Below are positions 11,524 to 21,107 of a stretch of 64,000 nt of DNA, piece after piece (within the stretch, counting starts at the first letter, position 1; each line of letters begins with the position of its first letter). The translations under genes and the position numbers were made by a program. The DNA is from Asaia sp. W19. GTDB taxonomy: Bacteria; Pseudomonadota; Alphaproteobacteria; Acetobacterales; Acetobacteraceae. The notes below the pieces were generated by a model. That model was not told the origin of the DNA. It saw only the letters and a list, made by a program, of their open reading frames with translations, and made no database searches. The stretch is from NCBI RefSeq assembly GCF_003994335.1, contig NZ_PNQZ01000064.1:1-64000 (forward strand), given 5' to 3'.

Positions 11524-12684
11524 ATGACCAACCCGAACGCCATGCCACCAGCCGGCCTGACCCGACCATCTGCCGAGTGTCAGGACCAGCCGGGGGAAGA
11601 CGATCTTACAGAGGCGACCGGCTCACCCGTCGGGCGAGGACAAAGACGCTCCAGAGGTCTTCTCGGCTTCTTCTTCATTGCTCTCGCCCTGTTCACACTC
11701 AAGAACTTCCTGCCAGCCCTGCTTTGGGGCTGCGTCTTCGCCATTGCCTCCTGGCCGCTTTATCAACGTACCGAAAAGCGCTTCGGGCGGACGGAATGGC
11801 TTCCCATGCTGTTCACCGCAGCCATCGCGCTCATCTTTCTCGTGCCGCTCAGCCTCGTAGGATACAAGGCTGCCGAGGAGGCGCAGAGCGCGCTGCACTG
11901 GATCGACGAAGTGCGCCATACTGGCATACCGATGCCGGAATGGCTCAACGATCTGCCCTTTGAGCGGGCCCAGGTGGCACGCTGGTGGCAGAACAATCTC
12001 GTCAACCCGGAACACCTCAATCGTCTCTTCCACTCTTTCGATGCCGGTCATGGCATGGCCGTCACCAGGCAGGTCACCACGCAGGTTGCAAGACGTGCGA
12101 CGCTCTTCCTGTTTTCTATCCTAACGCTGTTCTTCCTGCTCCGTGATGGTGCGGATATCATCCACCGTGTTCTGGTGGTGTCGAACCGGACCTTCGGCAA
12201 GCGCGGAGAGAAGCTGGCACGGCAGATGATCTCTTCGGTGCATGGTACGGTGGCGGGTCTTGTGCTGGTCGGGCTGGGAGAGGGCTTCGTGATGGGCATC
12301 GCCTATGTGCTGACCGACACGCCTCAGCCACTGCTCTTTGCCCTGCTCACAGGCGTGGCGGCCATGATCCCGTTTCTGGGCCTGCCTACGGTCATACTGG
12401 CTGCCCTTCTGATCATCGTTCAGGGCAAGATGATCGCGGGCATCGTTATCATCGTGCTCGGGGCGATCGTGATTTTTGTGGCGGACCACTTCATTCGCCC
12501 TGCTCTGATTGGCGGAAGCACGCAAATGCCGTTCCTCTGGGTCCTTCTGGGCATTCTCGGGGGTGTGGAAACCTGGGGCTTGCTCGGCCTGTTTCTTGGC
12601 CCGGCCATCATGGCAGCCGTCCATCTGCTGTGGCGTATCTGGAGCTCGGATACGGAAAGCCAGCTTCGCGAGGAAGCACAATAG
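11524..12684 (+). CDS. AI-2E/PerM-family membrane transporter
   Basis: A polytopic inner-membrane protein of 386 residues from this start. Hydrophobic segments lie at about residues 35-75, 90-110, 180-200 and 240-375, and the family pattern RDG near 205 is followed by RMISSVHGTVAGLVLVGLGEG-type sequence and GLLGLFLGPAIMA near the end. Members include TqsA (AI-2 export) and PerM; many exchange small solutes or protons, so AI-2 transport should not be assumed. The ATG at 11524 has GAGGA five bases upstream; ATGs at 11521 and 11503 are alternatives that add 1 or 7 residues. Confidence 0.85.
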   Translation: MTNPNAMPPAGLTRPSAECQDQPGEDDLTEATGSPVGRGQRRSRGLLGFFFIALALFTLKNFLPALLWGCVFAIASWPLYQRTEKRFGRTEWLPMLFTAAIALIFLVPLSLVGYKAAEEAQSALHWIDEVRHTGIPMPEWLNDLPFERAQVARWWQNNLVNPEHLNRLFHSFDAGHGMAVTRQVTTQVARRATLFLFSILTLFFLLRDGADIIHRVLVVSNRTFGKRGEKLARQMISSVHGTVAGLVLVGLGEGFVMGIAYVLTDTPQPLLFALLTGVAAMIPFLGLPTVILAALLIIVQGKMIAGIVIIVLGAIVIFVADHFIRPALIGGSTQMPFLWVLLGILGGVETWGLLGLFLGPAIMAAVHLLWRIWSSDTESQLREEAQ

Positions 12685-12724
12685 GCCTGCCCTCCAGAGG
12701 GCTTCTGATCGCTGAATCATGGGA

Positions 12725-12748
12725 AGGGCCGGCTCGACCGGCCTTTTT
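12725..12748 (+). terminator. Rho-independent terminator after the PerM-like gene
   Basis: GGCCGG-CTCGA-CCGGCC forms a six-base-pair GC stem followed directly by TTTTT, 43 bases after the permease stop codon. Confidence 0.88.
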
Positions 12749-12905
12749 CATGCCCGTTGTCCGGGCGCATCGGTGCACAGACACTGGCACTTCCGCACCG
12801 GGCGAGATGCGCGATGCTGCACAGATCGACAGGCAAGCGCGTCTACACGCGGCGAAACCGCTTAATCTTTGAATTTTGGAGATAAGAACCGCAGGACGAA
12901 CGATA

Positions 12906-12979
12906 TCGGGCAGGCGGGATTCGAACCCACGACCCCCAGTCCCCCAGACTGATGCGCTACCAGGCTGCGCTACTGCCCG
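12906..12979 (-). tRNA. tRNA-Pro (anticodon GGG)
   Basis: Read on the minus strand, the acceptor stem CGGGCAG pairs with CTGCCCG. The D-arm AGCGCAGCCTGGTAGCGC, the anticodon loop CTGGGGG (anticodon GGG after U33) and the T-arm GGTTCGAATCC are all canonical. The gene is 74 bases without CCA, and CCA is not encoded (TAT follows the discriminator A). It lies downstream of the merR gene on the same strand. Confidence 0.96.
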
Positions 12980-13063
12980 TCAGTCCTGCGGTACAGGCCG
13001 TTTAGCAGGGGGGCGCTTATCCTGCAAGCGCCCCAAGGCCAGTTTTTTGCACGATCAGCGTTT

Positions 13064-13900
13064 TCAGGCGCTTGGCAGCATTTCGCGCAGATTATCGAGC
13101 TCACCCAGCACATCCTCGAGGGCGAGACGCAGAGCCCGACGCTCGTGGCGCCACCGTTCTTCCTTGGCACGCAACTCTGCCAATTCATCCTGGAGAATGG
13201 CGTTCAGCTCTGCCGCGCTACCGCCCTGCGAAGGAGCGGAGACGACTGCTTCCCCTCGAGCTTCCGCCTCGGCGTTAGCGAGCGGTGAAATGATAGAGAC
13301 TTGTGTGAACTCGGCAGGCAGGGCGTTCGTCTCTTCACCTGCATCGACAGCTCCTTCATTCTGAAACGCCCGATGACCTTCTCCAGGCTCTGCGATAGAC
13401 GCCTCATCAGCATCAGCTGCCATGGGGCCGGAATCCAGATCCACGCTCTGCTCTTCCACAGCGGGGTGGAATGCTGGAATCTCGAAAGGCGCTCGCGGGG
13501 TCTCTGACGCGGCGCTTCCTCCATCAACTCCGGTGGCTTGCCGGAGTTCGGGCTCTGCTGGCGCAGAAGCAACCACTGGAAGCGGCCCCACGGCTCCGTG
13601 CTCTTTCAGAACACGCTGAACGCCTTTGATCGTGTAGCCCTGCACGTAAAGCAGGTCCGTGATCTGGCGAAGCGTGTCGATATCCTCGGGACTATAATAG
13701 CGTCGTCCGCCACCGCGTTTGAGCGGCTTGACCTCGGGAAAGCGCGTCTCCCAGAAACGCAACACGTGCTGCGGAACATGAAGCTCGTCGGCAACTTCAC
13801 TGATGGTGCGGTAGGCATTGGGGCCCTTCACCAGCCGATCAAGATCGCTGCGCTCTTCAGCCCCCTTAAGCAGATCAGGTGCGGAGTGGGTGGTCGTCAT
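13064..13900 (-). CDS. MerR-family regulator linked to ihfA
   Basis: A 278-residue regulator. Residues about 28-100 form a MerR-type winged helix: YRTISEVADELHVPQHVLRFWETRFPEVKPLKR, then GGRRYYSPEDIDTLRQITDLLYVQGYTIKGVQRVL. A long, acidic, low-complexity middle (about 105-235) leads to a predicted C-terminal coiled coil (LNAILQDELAELRAKEERWRHERRALRLA and beyond). It lacks the metal-binding cysteines of MerR/CueR. It overlaps the ihfA stop by four bases. This ihfA-merR pair is a standing gene order in alphaproteobacteria; the regulator's targets are not known to me. Confidence 0.9.
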   Translation of the reverse strand: MTTTHSAPDLLKGAEERSDLDRLVKGPNAYRTISEVADELHVPQHVLRFWETRFPEVKPLKRGGGRRYYSPEDIDTLRQITDLLYVQGYTIKGVQRVLKEHGAVGPLPVVASAPAEPELRQATGVDGGSAASETPRAPFEIPAFHPAVEEQSVDLDSGPMAADADEASIAEPGEGHRAFQNEGAVDAGEETNALPAEFTQVSIISPLANAEAEARGEAVVSAPSQGGSAAELNAILQDELAELRAKEERWRHERRALRLALEDVLGELDNLREMLPSA

Positions 13901-14220
13901 GAATCATCGCCTTCACTGGCAAGACCTTCAATCGACTCGCCATTCACCTCGGCCCTGAGAATCTGGCTAGGCCGGAACACCAGCACCGAGCGCGGCAGAA
14001 TCGGCACCTCGATACCGGTCTTGGGATTGCGGCCGACCCTGCGGCCTTTCTGGCGGACGGAAAAAGTCCCGAATCCGCTCAGCTTGACCGTCTCGCCTTT
14101 TTCGAGCCGCGCAGCGATCAGTTCGAGAACCGTCTCGAGCAGATCGGCGGATTCGTGCCGGGACAGCCCTACTTCACTATAGATGTGCTCTGCTATTTGC
14201 GCGCGGGTCACCGTGGTCAT
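13897..14220 (-). CDS. ihfA: Integration host factor alpha subunit
   Basis: DNA-bending nucleoid protein that pairs with IhfB (encoded at 29878-30174 in this window). The 107 residues show the HU/IHF fold: TVTRAQIAEHIYSEVGLSR at the start, LSGFGTFSVRQKGRRVGRNPKTG across the DNA-binding beta arm, and VLVFRPSQILRAEVN at the end. Position after fabH and before merR follows the usual alphaproteobacterial order. The start overlaps nothing upstream; ATG at 14220 gives a normal-length protein. Confidence 0.95.
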   Translation of the reverse strand: MTTVTRAQIAEHIYSEVGLSRHESADLLETVLELIAARLEKGETVKLSGFGTFSVRQKGRRVGRNPKTGIEVPILPRSVLVFRPSQILRAEVNGESIEGLASEGDDS

Positions 14221-14290
14221 GACAGCACCGTATCATGACAGTAATGAAAATCAATCAAATCAGTGTTCTGACATGACCCGTCGACGGGTT

Positions 14291-15244
14291 CTACAGACGC
14301 AGCAGCGCCGAGCCCCAGGTCAGACCGCCGCCAAGCGCCTCAAGCAGCACCAGGTCTCCCGGCTTGATGCGCCCGTCGCGTACCGCTTCGTCAAGCGCAA
14401 GCGGTATGGACGCCGCAGACGTATTGGCGTGACGATCAACCGTCACGACCACGCGATCGAGTGGCAGGGCAAGCTTCTTGGCCATGCCCTCGATGATACG
14501 CAGATTGGCCTGGTGCGGAACGAGCCAGGCAATATCCTGTCCCTGAAGCCCGTTCGCAGCCAGAGCCTCGTCCACCACTGAAGAGAGCTTGGCAACCGCG
14601 TGGCGGAAGACCTCCCGCCCCTGCATATGCAGCACAGGCTTGGCCGTAGCGGGTCCATCCACGTACAGGATGTCGCCATGGCTTCCATCACTGTGCAGAT
14701 GGGTGGAAAGAATTCCAAGCCCCTCTTCCTCGGTAGCTTCCAGTACAACCGCACCCGCACCGTCGCCGAACAGGACGCAGGTCGTGCGATCCTCCCAGTC
14801 GACAATGCGCGAATAGACTTCCGTGCCGATCACCAGCGCCTTCTTGACCTGACCGCTGCGAATGAATGCCTCGGCGGTAGCCAGGGCGTAGACGAAGCCG
14901 GAACAGGCCGCCGTCAGATCAAAGGCGAACCCGGCCGCCATGCCCAGCTCCGCCTGTACGCGGACAGCCGTTGCGGGAAAGCACTGGTCGGGCGTCGCGG
15001 TCGCCACGATGACGGCACCAATTTCCTGCGCATCGATTCCGGCATAGGCCAGTGCAGCACGAGCAGAATTGACCGCCATGCTGACGGCCGTCTCGTCCTC
15101 GCCGGCGATGTGACGCTGCGCAATGCCGGTACGCGTCCTGATCCATTCATCTGAAGTCTCGATACGCTCGGCCAGATCGGCGTTCGTGACAACCTGCTTC
15201 GGCAGATAGCTGCCAAATCCGGTCAGGCGCGCGCGCAGGGACAT
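14291..15244 (-). CDS. fabH: 3-oxoacyl-ACP synthase III
   Basis: Starts fatty-acid synthesis by condensing acetyl-CoA with malonyl-ACP. The 317 residues have the complete Cys-His-Asn triad: Cys in [12 protein letters not shown] (about residue 112), His in [12 protein letters not shown] (about 244) and Asn in [15 protein letters not shown] (about 274). The C-terminal [12 protein letters not shown] motif is typical. It follows plsX after 193 bases, so fabH may have its own promoter inside the operon. The pairing with plsX links fatty-acid initiation to phospholipid synthesis. Confidence 0.97.
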   Translation of the reverse strand: MSLRARLTGFGSYLPKQVVTNADLAERIETSDEWIRTRTGIAQRHIAGEDETAVSMAVNSARAALAYAGIDAQEIGAVIVATATPDQCFPATAVRVQAELGMAAGFAFDLTAACSGFVYALATAEAFIRSGQVKKALVIGTEVYSRIVDWEDRTTCVLFGDGAGAVVLEATEEEGLGILSTHLHSDGSHGDILYVDGPATAKPVLHMQGREVFRHAVAKLSSVVDEALAANGLQGQDIAWLVPHQANLRIIEGMAKKLALPLDRVVVTVDRHANTSAASIPLALDEAVRDGRIKPGDLVLLEALGGGLTWGSALLRL

Positions 15245-15437
15245 GTCGTTTCCTCTTGTACTGATGCCGGGAAGGCAGACCCTGCCGATACCAGCCTATC
15301 CGTTATCGCGCCAGTAGCGCCCAAGGCAGCCCCCGGAAAAGACAGACCATGCGTCAGGCCGCCGGGGAGAAGGCAAGGCAGGTTGGAGGCGGGTATGGCC
15401 AAGGACCTGTAAGCCCGCATCGGGCCAACAGAACCGA

Positions 15438-16529
15438 TCAGGCCGCCGTCGTGGAAGAAGCGAGCTCTCTCTCGGCCTCGGCGGCCATGAGAGCCTCGAC
15501 CTGACGCAGGCGATCGCGGATCTTCTCATTGATCGAATGGGTTACGGCATCCATCGCCACATCGATGGCGGCGGCAAAACCTTCGGCATCCGCGCCACCA
15601 TGAGACTTCACGACAATTCCGTTAAGACCGACGAACACAGCCCCGTTGTATCGGCGCGGGTCGATCCATTCTTTCATGCGCTCCAGTCCGGGACGCACGA
15701 GAAGATACCCGATACGGGTCAGCAGGTTGGTCTTGAAGACGCGCTGCAACAGCATCGAAACCAGCTTGAGTGCGCCCTCACCCGTCTTGAGCGCTATATT
15801 GCCCGAAAATCCGTCGGTCACGACGACGTCGGTCGTTCCCGCTGTGATATCATGGCCCTCTACGAAGCCATGAAATTGAGCGGAAAGCGGCGAATCGCGC
15901 AGGATATCGGCTGCGGCACGAAGGCGCTCGTCACCCTTCAACTCCTCGGCGCCGACATTCAGCAAACCGATACTGGGCGCAGGGAGACCGAGCACCGCCT
16001 TGGCGAAAGCCTCACCCATGACAGCAAACTCGACCAGATTGCGCGTATCGCAGGCAATATTGGCCCCCAAATCGAGCATCACAACGTCGCCACGGGCCGA
16101 TGGATTAACCGCCGCCATGGCAGGACGCGTGATTCCGGGGAGCGTCTTGAGCACGATCTTGGCAAGAGCGAGCATGGCACCGCTGTTGCCAGCTGACACG
16201 ACGCCGCCCGCCTCGCCCGAGGCGACTGCATCAATCGCCATGCGCAGCGAGGAATCCCGCATGCGCAGGGCTGCCGTCGGCTTCATTTCCATGGAAATGG
16301 AGGAGGGCGCGTGGCGGATTTCGCAGATGCGCTGTGCCTTGGTGTAGCGGGCCAGCTGCGGACGCAGCACGGCTTCATCACCGACCAGCAGAATCTTAGC
16401 TGTAGGATGTCGATCGGCTGCCCGATCCAAACCGGCCAGAACGATCTCGGGGGCATGATCCCCGCCCATCGCATCAATAGCCAAACTGTAAGGCGCAGCC
16501 TGGCTGGCCGGCACATTCAGGTCAGTCAT
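15438..16529 (-). CDS. plsX: Phosphate acyltransferase PlsX
   Basis: Converts acyl-ACP to acyl-phosphate, the acyl donor for PlsY in phospholipid synthesis. The 363 residues begin SLAIDAMGGDHAPEIVLAGL, the PlsX hallmark. Further conserved parts are VVSAGNSGAMLALA, MLDLGANIACDTRNLVEFA and VVTDGFSGNIALKTGEG. A GGAG lies close ahead of the ATG at 16529. It is downstream of rpmF and upstream of fabH, the classic arrangement. Confidence 0.97.
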   Translation of the reverse strand: MTDLNVPASQAAPYSLAIDAMGGDHAPEIVLAGLDRAADRHPTAKILLVGDEAVLRPQLARYTKAQRICEIRHAPSSISMEMKPTAALRMRDSSLRMAIDAVASGEAGGVVSAGNSGAMLALAKIVLKTLPGITRPAMAAVNPSARGDVVMLDLGANIACDTRNLVEFAVMGEAFAKAVLGLPAPSIGLLNVGAEELKGDERLRAAADILRDSPLSAQFHGFVEGHDITAGTTDVVVTDGFSGNIALKTGEGALKLVSMLLQRVFKTNLLTRIGYLLVRPGLERMKEWIDPRRYNGAVFVGLNGIVVKSHGGADAEGFAAAIDVAMDAVTHSINEKIRDRLRQVEALMAAEAERELASSTTAA

Positions 16530-16596
16530 GCTCCGCCCCGCGTCTCATTTCAAACAAGATGCGCTGACTCTTTCACCGAGCCAGCCCCATCGAGCC

Positions 16597-16800
16597 TCAA
16601 ACGCGAACGGTCGTCTTCAGCGTCTTGCCGGAAGCCACGACTTCACGACCGTCATAATGACCGCAATGCGCGCAAACATGATGCGGGCGCTTCAGCTCAC
16701 CGCAGTTGCTGCACTCGGCGTGAGCCTGAACGGTCAGGGCGTGGTGGCTGCGACGCATGCCCATGCGGGACGGCGTGGTCTTTCTCTTGGGGACGGCCAT
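16597..16800 (-). CDS. rpmF: 50S ribosomal protein L32
   Basis: A 67-residue protein with the standard start [20 protein letters not shown] and a zinc-ribbon-like [22 protein letters not shown] with four cysteines in two CxxC pairs. The open frame extends 12 codons further upstream without support. It sits between yceD and plsX, the usual ribosome-to-lipid operon. Confidence 0.97.
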
Positions 16801-16937
16801 GGCAGGAGCCTCTTTCTTCTTAGATCGTCCCTGCAACCGGTCGCCATTCGACCGCAGCGGGAAACGATACTGTTCACTATGATCAGGCGGGCGGCTCTAG
16901 CAGACCCGAAGCCGGGTCGCAAGCATCCTGTGCGTTT

Positions 16938-17534
16938 CTAGCTCAGATCCGTCTTTTTTTTGGGGAGAGACAGACCGGCCAGGGCACCGAACGGGTTGGG
17001 TCGGCCACCTGCTTCATCTGCGGTTTCCTCTGCCGCCTCACGGGGGGCTTCGTCAACCGCATTTTCGAGGGCGGCTCCCGGCTTGCGCGGATAGGCGGGT
17101 AACATCAGGGCAAGCTGCTCGCTGGCGATCTCTCCCAGGTCGAGTGCATTCCCCTCATAGGGAATCTCGTCAATCGCCTCGAGATCCGAAGCCGTCTCCT
17201 CTGAAAAACGACGTGCAGGAACCATCCGTACCGCAAAGGACTCATTCAGGGCGTCTTCGAATTGTTCCCCTGTGATCACGCATTCCAGCACCACATGGGC
17301 GGTCAGCACGCCTTCGAGCACAAAATTATCCGACGCTTCAGGAATGATGCGGAAACGACAGTCGAGCGCACGAACCGCCGGAATGTCCAGACGCTTTGCC
17401 AGCTTCCTGCACTCGTCCTCCTTGGCCTTGATCGTCTCGCTCAGCCCCTCATGGCCGATACGGTTGATAACCAGACGACGCGAGAATTCCGGCTGGGATG
17501 GAGGAACACTTTCGAAATCCTGTCTGTCGCTCAT
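16938..17534 (-). CDS. DUF177/YceD-family protein
   Basis: A 198-residue protein of the YceD/DUF177 family, tied to 23S rRNA accumulation in some organisms. It has the family's core pattern CVITGEQFEDALNESFAVRMVP (residues about 85-105) and then a glutamate-rich segment with NALDLGEIASEQLALMLPAYPRKPG. The position immediately before rpmF is almost universal. The start at 17534 is backed by GGAAGG six to seven bases upstream; an in-frame start 15 codons earlier is less likely. The C-terminus is rich in A and E and ends in a lysine cluster. Confidence 0.9.
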   Translation of the reverse strand: MSDRQDFESVPPSQPEFSRRLVINRIGHEGLSETIKAKEDECRKLAKRLDIPAVRALDCRFRIIPEASDNFVLEGVLTAHVVLECVITGEQFEDALNESFAVRMVPARRFSEETASDLEAIDEIPYEGNALDLGEIASEQLALMLPAYPRKPGAALENAVDEAPREAAEETADEAGGRPNPFGALAGLSLPKKKTDLS

Positions 17535-17743
17535 GGCTGCCTTCCTGACACTATCTGCGGCGGGAACATGCTTGCGCATCGGAAAAACCGGCGAGCAAGC
17601 TCCCTTTTCCGAATTGCCTTACCGTTGGTGTAAGCAATATAGAAGAGTCTGATCGTCTTGCGACGCTGATGAAACATCGTTTCCATCGCAGCATGACCAT
17701 CTTACGAATCTGTTTCGATCACTGCAGGACGACATAGCCCGCC

Positions 17744-18316
17744 ATGAAGAGCGCCTCCAAGAAGACCGCCCCGCGGCAGCAATCGCATGCGGGTTTTGCG
17801 CGCGCCCTGCTCTGCATCGCGCCGCTCGCTCTGGCCGGCTGTTCCGTTTTCAGCCCGATTCCCCAGAATCGCGGTTCGCTGATCGAGAAAGACGATTATT
17901 CCCAACTCGTGCCCGGAACCAGCACGCGCAATGACGTGACCGATCTGCTGGGCTCGCCCACGGCCCATGCCACGTTCGATGACAATACCTGGATCTACAT
18001 CTCGATGGTGACCGTGCCGCAGCCACTCGGCTTCCCGCGGGTCACGAAGCAGAATGTCCTGGTGCTCGCCTTCGATAATGGCGGCGTTCTGCGTCGTATG
18101 GACACGCTGCATCGCAAGAATGGCTACAATGTCGGTATGGTCGGTGAAACCACCCCCACACCGGGCACCAAGATCAATGTCCTGCAGCAGCTGCTGGGCA
18201 ATGTCGGTCGTTACAACCCGATGAGCAACATGGGCAGCACCTTTGGCGGCACGCAGGGGCCACTGGGCGCCGGTGTGGGCACGGGTCATGGCGGTACGGG
18301 CAACTCGGTTCCCTGA
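17744..18316 (+). CDS. bamE: Outer-membrane assembly lipoprotein BamE (SmpA/OmlA)
   Basis: Lipoprotein partner of the BAM complex that inserts beta-barrel proteins into the outer membrane. Residues 1-33 are a lipoprotein signal with lipobox ALAGC. The SmpA/OmlA domain follows: LVPGTSTRNDVTDLLGSPTAHATFDDNTWIYIS, then VLVLAFDNGGVLRRMDTLHR. A glycine-rich tail of about 45 residues follows the domain and is longer than in E. coli (113 residues in all). It is divergent from yceD, as in many alphaproteobacteria. Confidence 0.92.
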   Translation: MKSASKKTAPRQQSHAGFARALLCIAPLALAGCSVFSPIPQNRGSLIEKDDYSQLVPGTSTRNDVTDLLGSPTAHATFDDNTWIYISMVTVPQPLGFPRVTKQNVLVLAFDNGGVLRRMDTLHRKNGYNVGMVGETTPTPGTKINVLQQLLGNVGRYNPMSNMGSTFGGTQGPLGAGVGTGHGGTGNSVP

Positions 18317-18374
18317 TATCTCCAGGGGCCAGGAAACGGTCCTATGGCCATGTTTTTGGCATAACCCTTTTCGG

Positions 18375-18404
18375 ACGGGCCCGGTCTCAGGATCGGGCCC
18401 GTTT
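18375..18404 (+). terminator. Terminator-like hairpin after bamE
   Basis: ACGGGCCCG and CGGGCCCGT form a nine-base-pair stem with a ten-base loop, followed by only a short T run (TTTCC). It is a likely transcription end for bamE. Confidence 0.7.
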
Positions 18405-18577
18405 CCGTTCCGGGCACACCAACTGCCGCCCAAGGGATGTTCACTAACGGTTACGTCCCAGCGCTGTGTCGAGGCGGAGGGAGTTCTTTAGCGTTCGCTG
18501 AGTGACAGAGGCGGTGACGTCTCGCTTTGGACGGGACTTCGATGGGTACGTAGTGCCGCTGTGCCCCGCTCTACGTT

Positions 18578-19924
18578 TCAGCGCGGCAGCTTGAGCATCA
18601 CGCGCAGGCCGCCCAGCGGACTGTTACGCAAAACCACGCTGCCACCATGCGCGGCCATGATGTCACGGGCAATGGTCAGGCCGAGCCCGCTTCCCCCTTC
18701 AGGGCCGGAAGTGCTGCTGAAAGCGCGAAATACATCCTTGCGCCGTGACTGGGCGATACCGGGACCATCATCGTCAATGGTGATCTCGATCATGCGGCCG
18801 GTCTGACGCAGAGAAAATGTCATACGGCCTCCATGCCGGCGCGCATTCTCTGCCAGATTGATCAGGACGCGCCGCATGGCATCAGGACGGACCGGCACGA
18901 TCAGACTCTGCTCGGCGTGAATGGCCAGCACCTCCCCTCCGGCTCGGGTCGTTGCCGCCGCCACATCGCGCAGTATGGCCAGCAAATCGGTGGGAACGGG
19001 ATCTTCCTCGCCCTCCCCCCGTGCGAAGGAGAGATAGCTGCCGATCAGTCGTTCCATCTCAGCAATATCCGCCACCATGTCCTCGATATCAGGGCGCAGT
19101 TCCTGGGCCTCGATCGCTCCCTCCACAGGCATCATGGCCAGTGTCAGGCGCAGGCGGGTCAGTGGCGTGCGCAGGTCATGCGATACGCCCGCCAGAACGG
19201 CCGTACGCTGCGTCACGAAGCGGTTCACGCGCGCCTGCATGCGATTGAAGGCCAGGGCCGCCTTGCGGATCTCGAGTGCACCCTGAGGCTGGATCGGACC
19301 GTCATCACGTCCAAGCCCGAAATTTTCGGCCGCCTTGGCGAGACGACGCACCGCGCGCACCTGCCGCCCGACAAACAACCCGGCGACGATGAAAAGGAGA
19401 ATGGCACTCCCAACCTCCCAGGCGACAAACAGCCAGATCGGCCCCACATCGAGGCGCTTGCGCGGCACGATCACATCCAGCACCCCGTCGCCCAACGGAA
19501 TTTCCAGTCTCACGCTCTGACGTGTGGCGTTCCAGTCGATCTGACAGGGTGCATTGAAGATACGCTGCACCGCGCTCATCAGATCCTCGTCCATAGGACC
19601 GAGAACGAAAGGCATGCGGCGCGGCACGAATTTCTGTCCGGGATGGAAGGTGATGTCGAGCTGCATACGCCATCGCGCCTGCGCGATGATCCAGTCCTGT
19701 GACGTGGGCTGATGCTCGATCGAGTCCTTGATCAGGGCGAGATCGGCCACCACACTATCGGCAAGACGGCGCGAAACGACATTGAGATAATTCCCATAAA
19801 ACAGCTGAAGCGCCACGATCTGCGTGATCAGGAGGGGCATCAGCACGATCAGCAGCGATCGCCCCTGAAAGGAGCGCGGGAGCAGCCTGCGTATCAGACG
19901 CTCCATCATCCGTGCGGCCTGCAT
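18578..19924 (-). CDS. EnvZ-like sensor histidine kinase
   Basis: Inner-membrane two-component sensor of 448 residues. Two membrane segments (about residues 20-42 and 163-185) enclose a periplasmic domain of about 120 residues. A HAMP linker follows, then the H-box GVSHDLRTPLTRLRL (phosphorylated His about 248), N-box NLAENARRHGG, G1 DDDGPGI and G2 GSGLGLTIA. The H-box and layout match EnvZ. It is eight bases downstream of its response regulator and last in the def-marR-ompR-envZ run. The stimulus is not evident from sequence. Confidence 0.92.
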   Translation of the reverse strand: MQAARMMERLIRRLLPRSFQGRSLLIVLMPLLITQIVALQLFYGNYLNVVSRRLADSVVADLALIKDSIEHQPTSQDWIIAQARWRMQLDITFHPGQKFVPRRMPFVLGPMDEDLMSAVQRIFNAPCQIDWNATRQSVRLEIPLGDGVLDVIVPRKRLDVGPIWLFVAWEVGSAILLFIVAGLFVGRQVRAVRRLAKAAENFGLGRDDGPIQPQGALEIRKAALAFNRMQARVNRFVTQRTAVLAGVSHDLRTPLTRLRLTLAMMPVEGAIEAQELRPDIEDMVADIAEMERLIGSYLSFARGEGEEDPVPTDLLAILRDVAAATTRAGGEVLAIHAEQSLIVPVRPDAMRRVLINLAENARRHGGRMTFSLRQTGRMIEITIDDDGPGIAQSRRKDVFRAFSSTSGPEGGSGLGLTIARDIMAAHGGSVVLRNSPLGGLRVMLKLPR

Positions 19925-19932
19925 GATGGAAT

Positions 19933-20622
19933 TCAGCTCCCGGGCTTCAGCACATAGCCCTTGCCACGCACGGTCTGCAGAAAGCGGGGCTCTTTCTGAT
20001 CGGGCTCGATCCTTCGGCGCAGACGGGTCACCTGCACATCGACGGCCCGCTCACCGATCTCATCCATGCCAAGCGCCTCGGCAATGGCCTCACGTGATAA
20101 AATTTCGCCAGGGGACCGTGTCAGCACGCCCAGAAGCGCCGCCTCACCGCTTGTCAGGTGCACGATCCCCTCCGGTCCCGTCAGGAGACCACGGCCCGTA
20201 TCGAATTCCAGCTTCCCGAGCCTGAGGAGCCGCGGGGCCCCGGTGGGGCGAGGCACATGACGCCGCAGATGGCTCTGAAGCCTGAGCAGCAATTCGCGTG
20301 GTTCGAAGGGCTTGCCCAGATAATCATCCGCGCCCGATTCCAGCCCGATGATCCGATCCGCCGGTTCGCCACGGGCTGTGAGCAGGATGATGGGCCAGAC
20401 TTGCCCCTTTTCGCGCAGCCAGCGCGTCAGGCTCAACCCATCCTCGCCCGGCATGGTGATGTCGGCCACCATCGCGTCGGGCTGGGTCACGGACAGGATC
20501 TTGCGCGCGGATTCGGCGTCCATCGCCGTGGTGATCCGGAAACCGTGCTCGGACAGGAAGCGCTGCAAAAGGCGCAACAAGCGCGCATCATCATCCACCA
20601 CAAGCACATGCGGTTGAGTCAT
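19933..20622 (-). CDS. OmpR/PetR-like response regulator
   Basis: Two-component regulator of 229 residues. The receiver domain has the acidic pair DDD (residues 10-12), the phosphorylated Asp in PDAMVADITMPGEDG (about 54), TARGEPADRIIGLESGADDYLGKPF with the conserved Lys, and a C-terminal winged helix ending VDVQVTRLRRRIEPD...TVRGKGYVL. The order marR-like, then ompR-like matches petP-petR of Rhodobacter, where petR is a positive regulator of cytochrome bc1 genes; transfer of that role here is inference. Its start overlaps the preceding marR stop by four bases. Confidence 0.92.
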   Translation of the reverse strand: MTQPHVLVVDDDARLLRLLQRFLSEHGFRITTAMDAESARKILSVTQPDAMVADITMPGEDGLSLTRWLREKGQVWPIILLTARGEPADRIIGLESGADDYLGKPFEPRELLLRLQSHLRRHVPRPTGAPRLLRLGKLEFDTGRGLLTGPEGIVHLTSGEAALLGVLTRSPGEILSREAIAEALGMDEIGERAVDVQVTRLRRRIEPDQKEPRFLQTVRGKGYVLKPGS

Positions 20623-21107
20623 GGCGTCTCTCCCTCCCCCTGCAACGTTGCCAGCACACGTCTGAACCCTTCAACGGCCTGACCGCCCGCAGCCCTGTAG
20701 GCCGTCGTCATGCGATCGCGCAACGCGGCGAAAATCTCTTCTTCGATCGCCGCGCCCTGAGGCGTGAGGTGCAGATGCTTGAGCCTCTTGTCACGCTCAT
20801 CGGGGCGCTGCTCCAGCAGGCCGCGCGCCATGAGGTCCTGCAGAACCCGGTTCAGGCTCTGCTTGGTGATGTTGAGACGCCTCAGCAGCGCGCTCATGGT
20901 CAGTCCTTGATGGGTCGAGACCAGAAACATCACACGATGATGGGCCGATCCCAGTTGCTGGTCGCGCTGAAACGGGTCGCAGAGCGCACTCAGTTCGCGC
21001 CACGCCAGCAGCATGGCCTCATAGGTCAGGCGTATCTGTTCTTCACGAAGATAGAGATGCGCCTGACCCGGCGCATCGCGCTGTACACGCAGGCCCGACA
21101 TGCTCAC
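20619..21107 (-). CDS. MarR-family regulator (PetP-like)
   Basis: A 162-residue winged-helix regulator. The N-terminal EEQIRLTYEAMLLAWRELSALCDP is followed by FQRDQQLGSAHHRVMFLVSTHQGLTMSALLRRLNITKQSLNRVLQDLMARGLLEQRPDERDKR, the full MarR DNA-binding unit with wing. In alphaproteobacteria the homologous gene, petP, precedes the petR regulator. It overlaps def upstream and the response regulator downstream by four bases each, so three genes are translationally coupled. Confidence 0.88.
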   Translation of the reverse strand: MSMSGLRVQRDAPGQAHLYLREEQIRLTYEAMLLAWRELSALCDPFQRDQQLGSAHHRVMFLVSTHQGLTMSALLRRLNITKQSLNRVLQDLMARGLLEQRPDERDKRLKHLHLTPQGAAIEEEIFAALRDRMTTAYRAAGGQAVEGFRRVLATLQGEGETP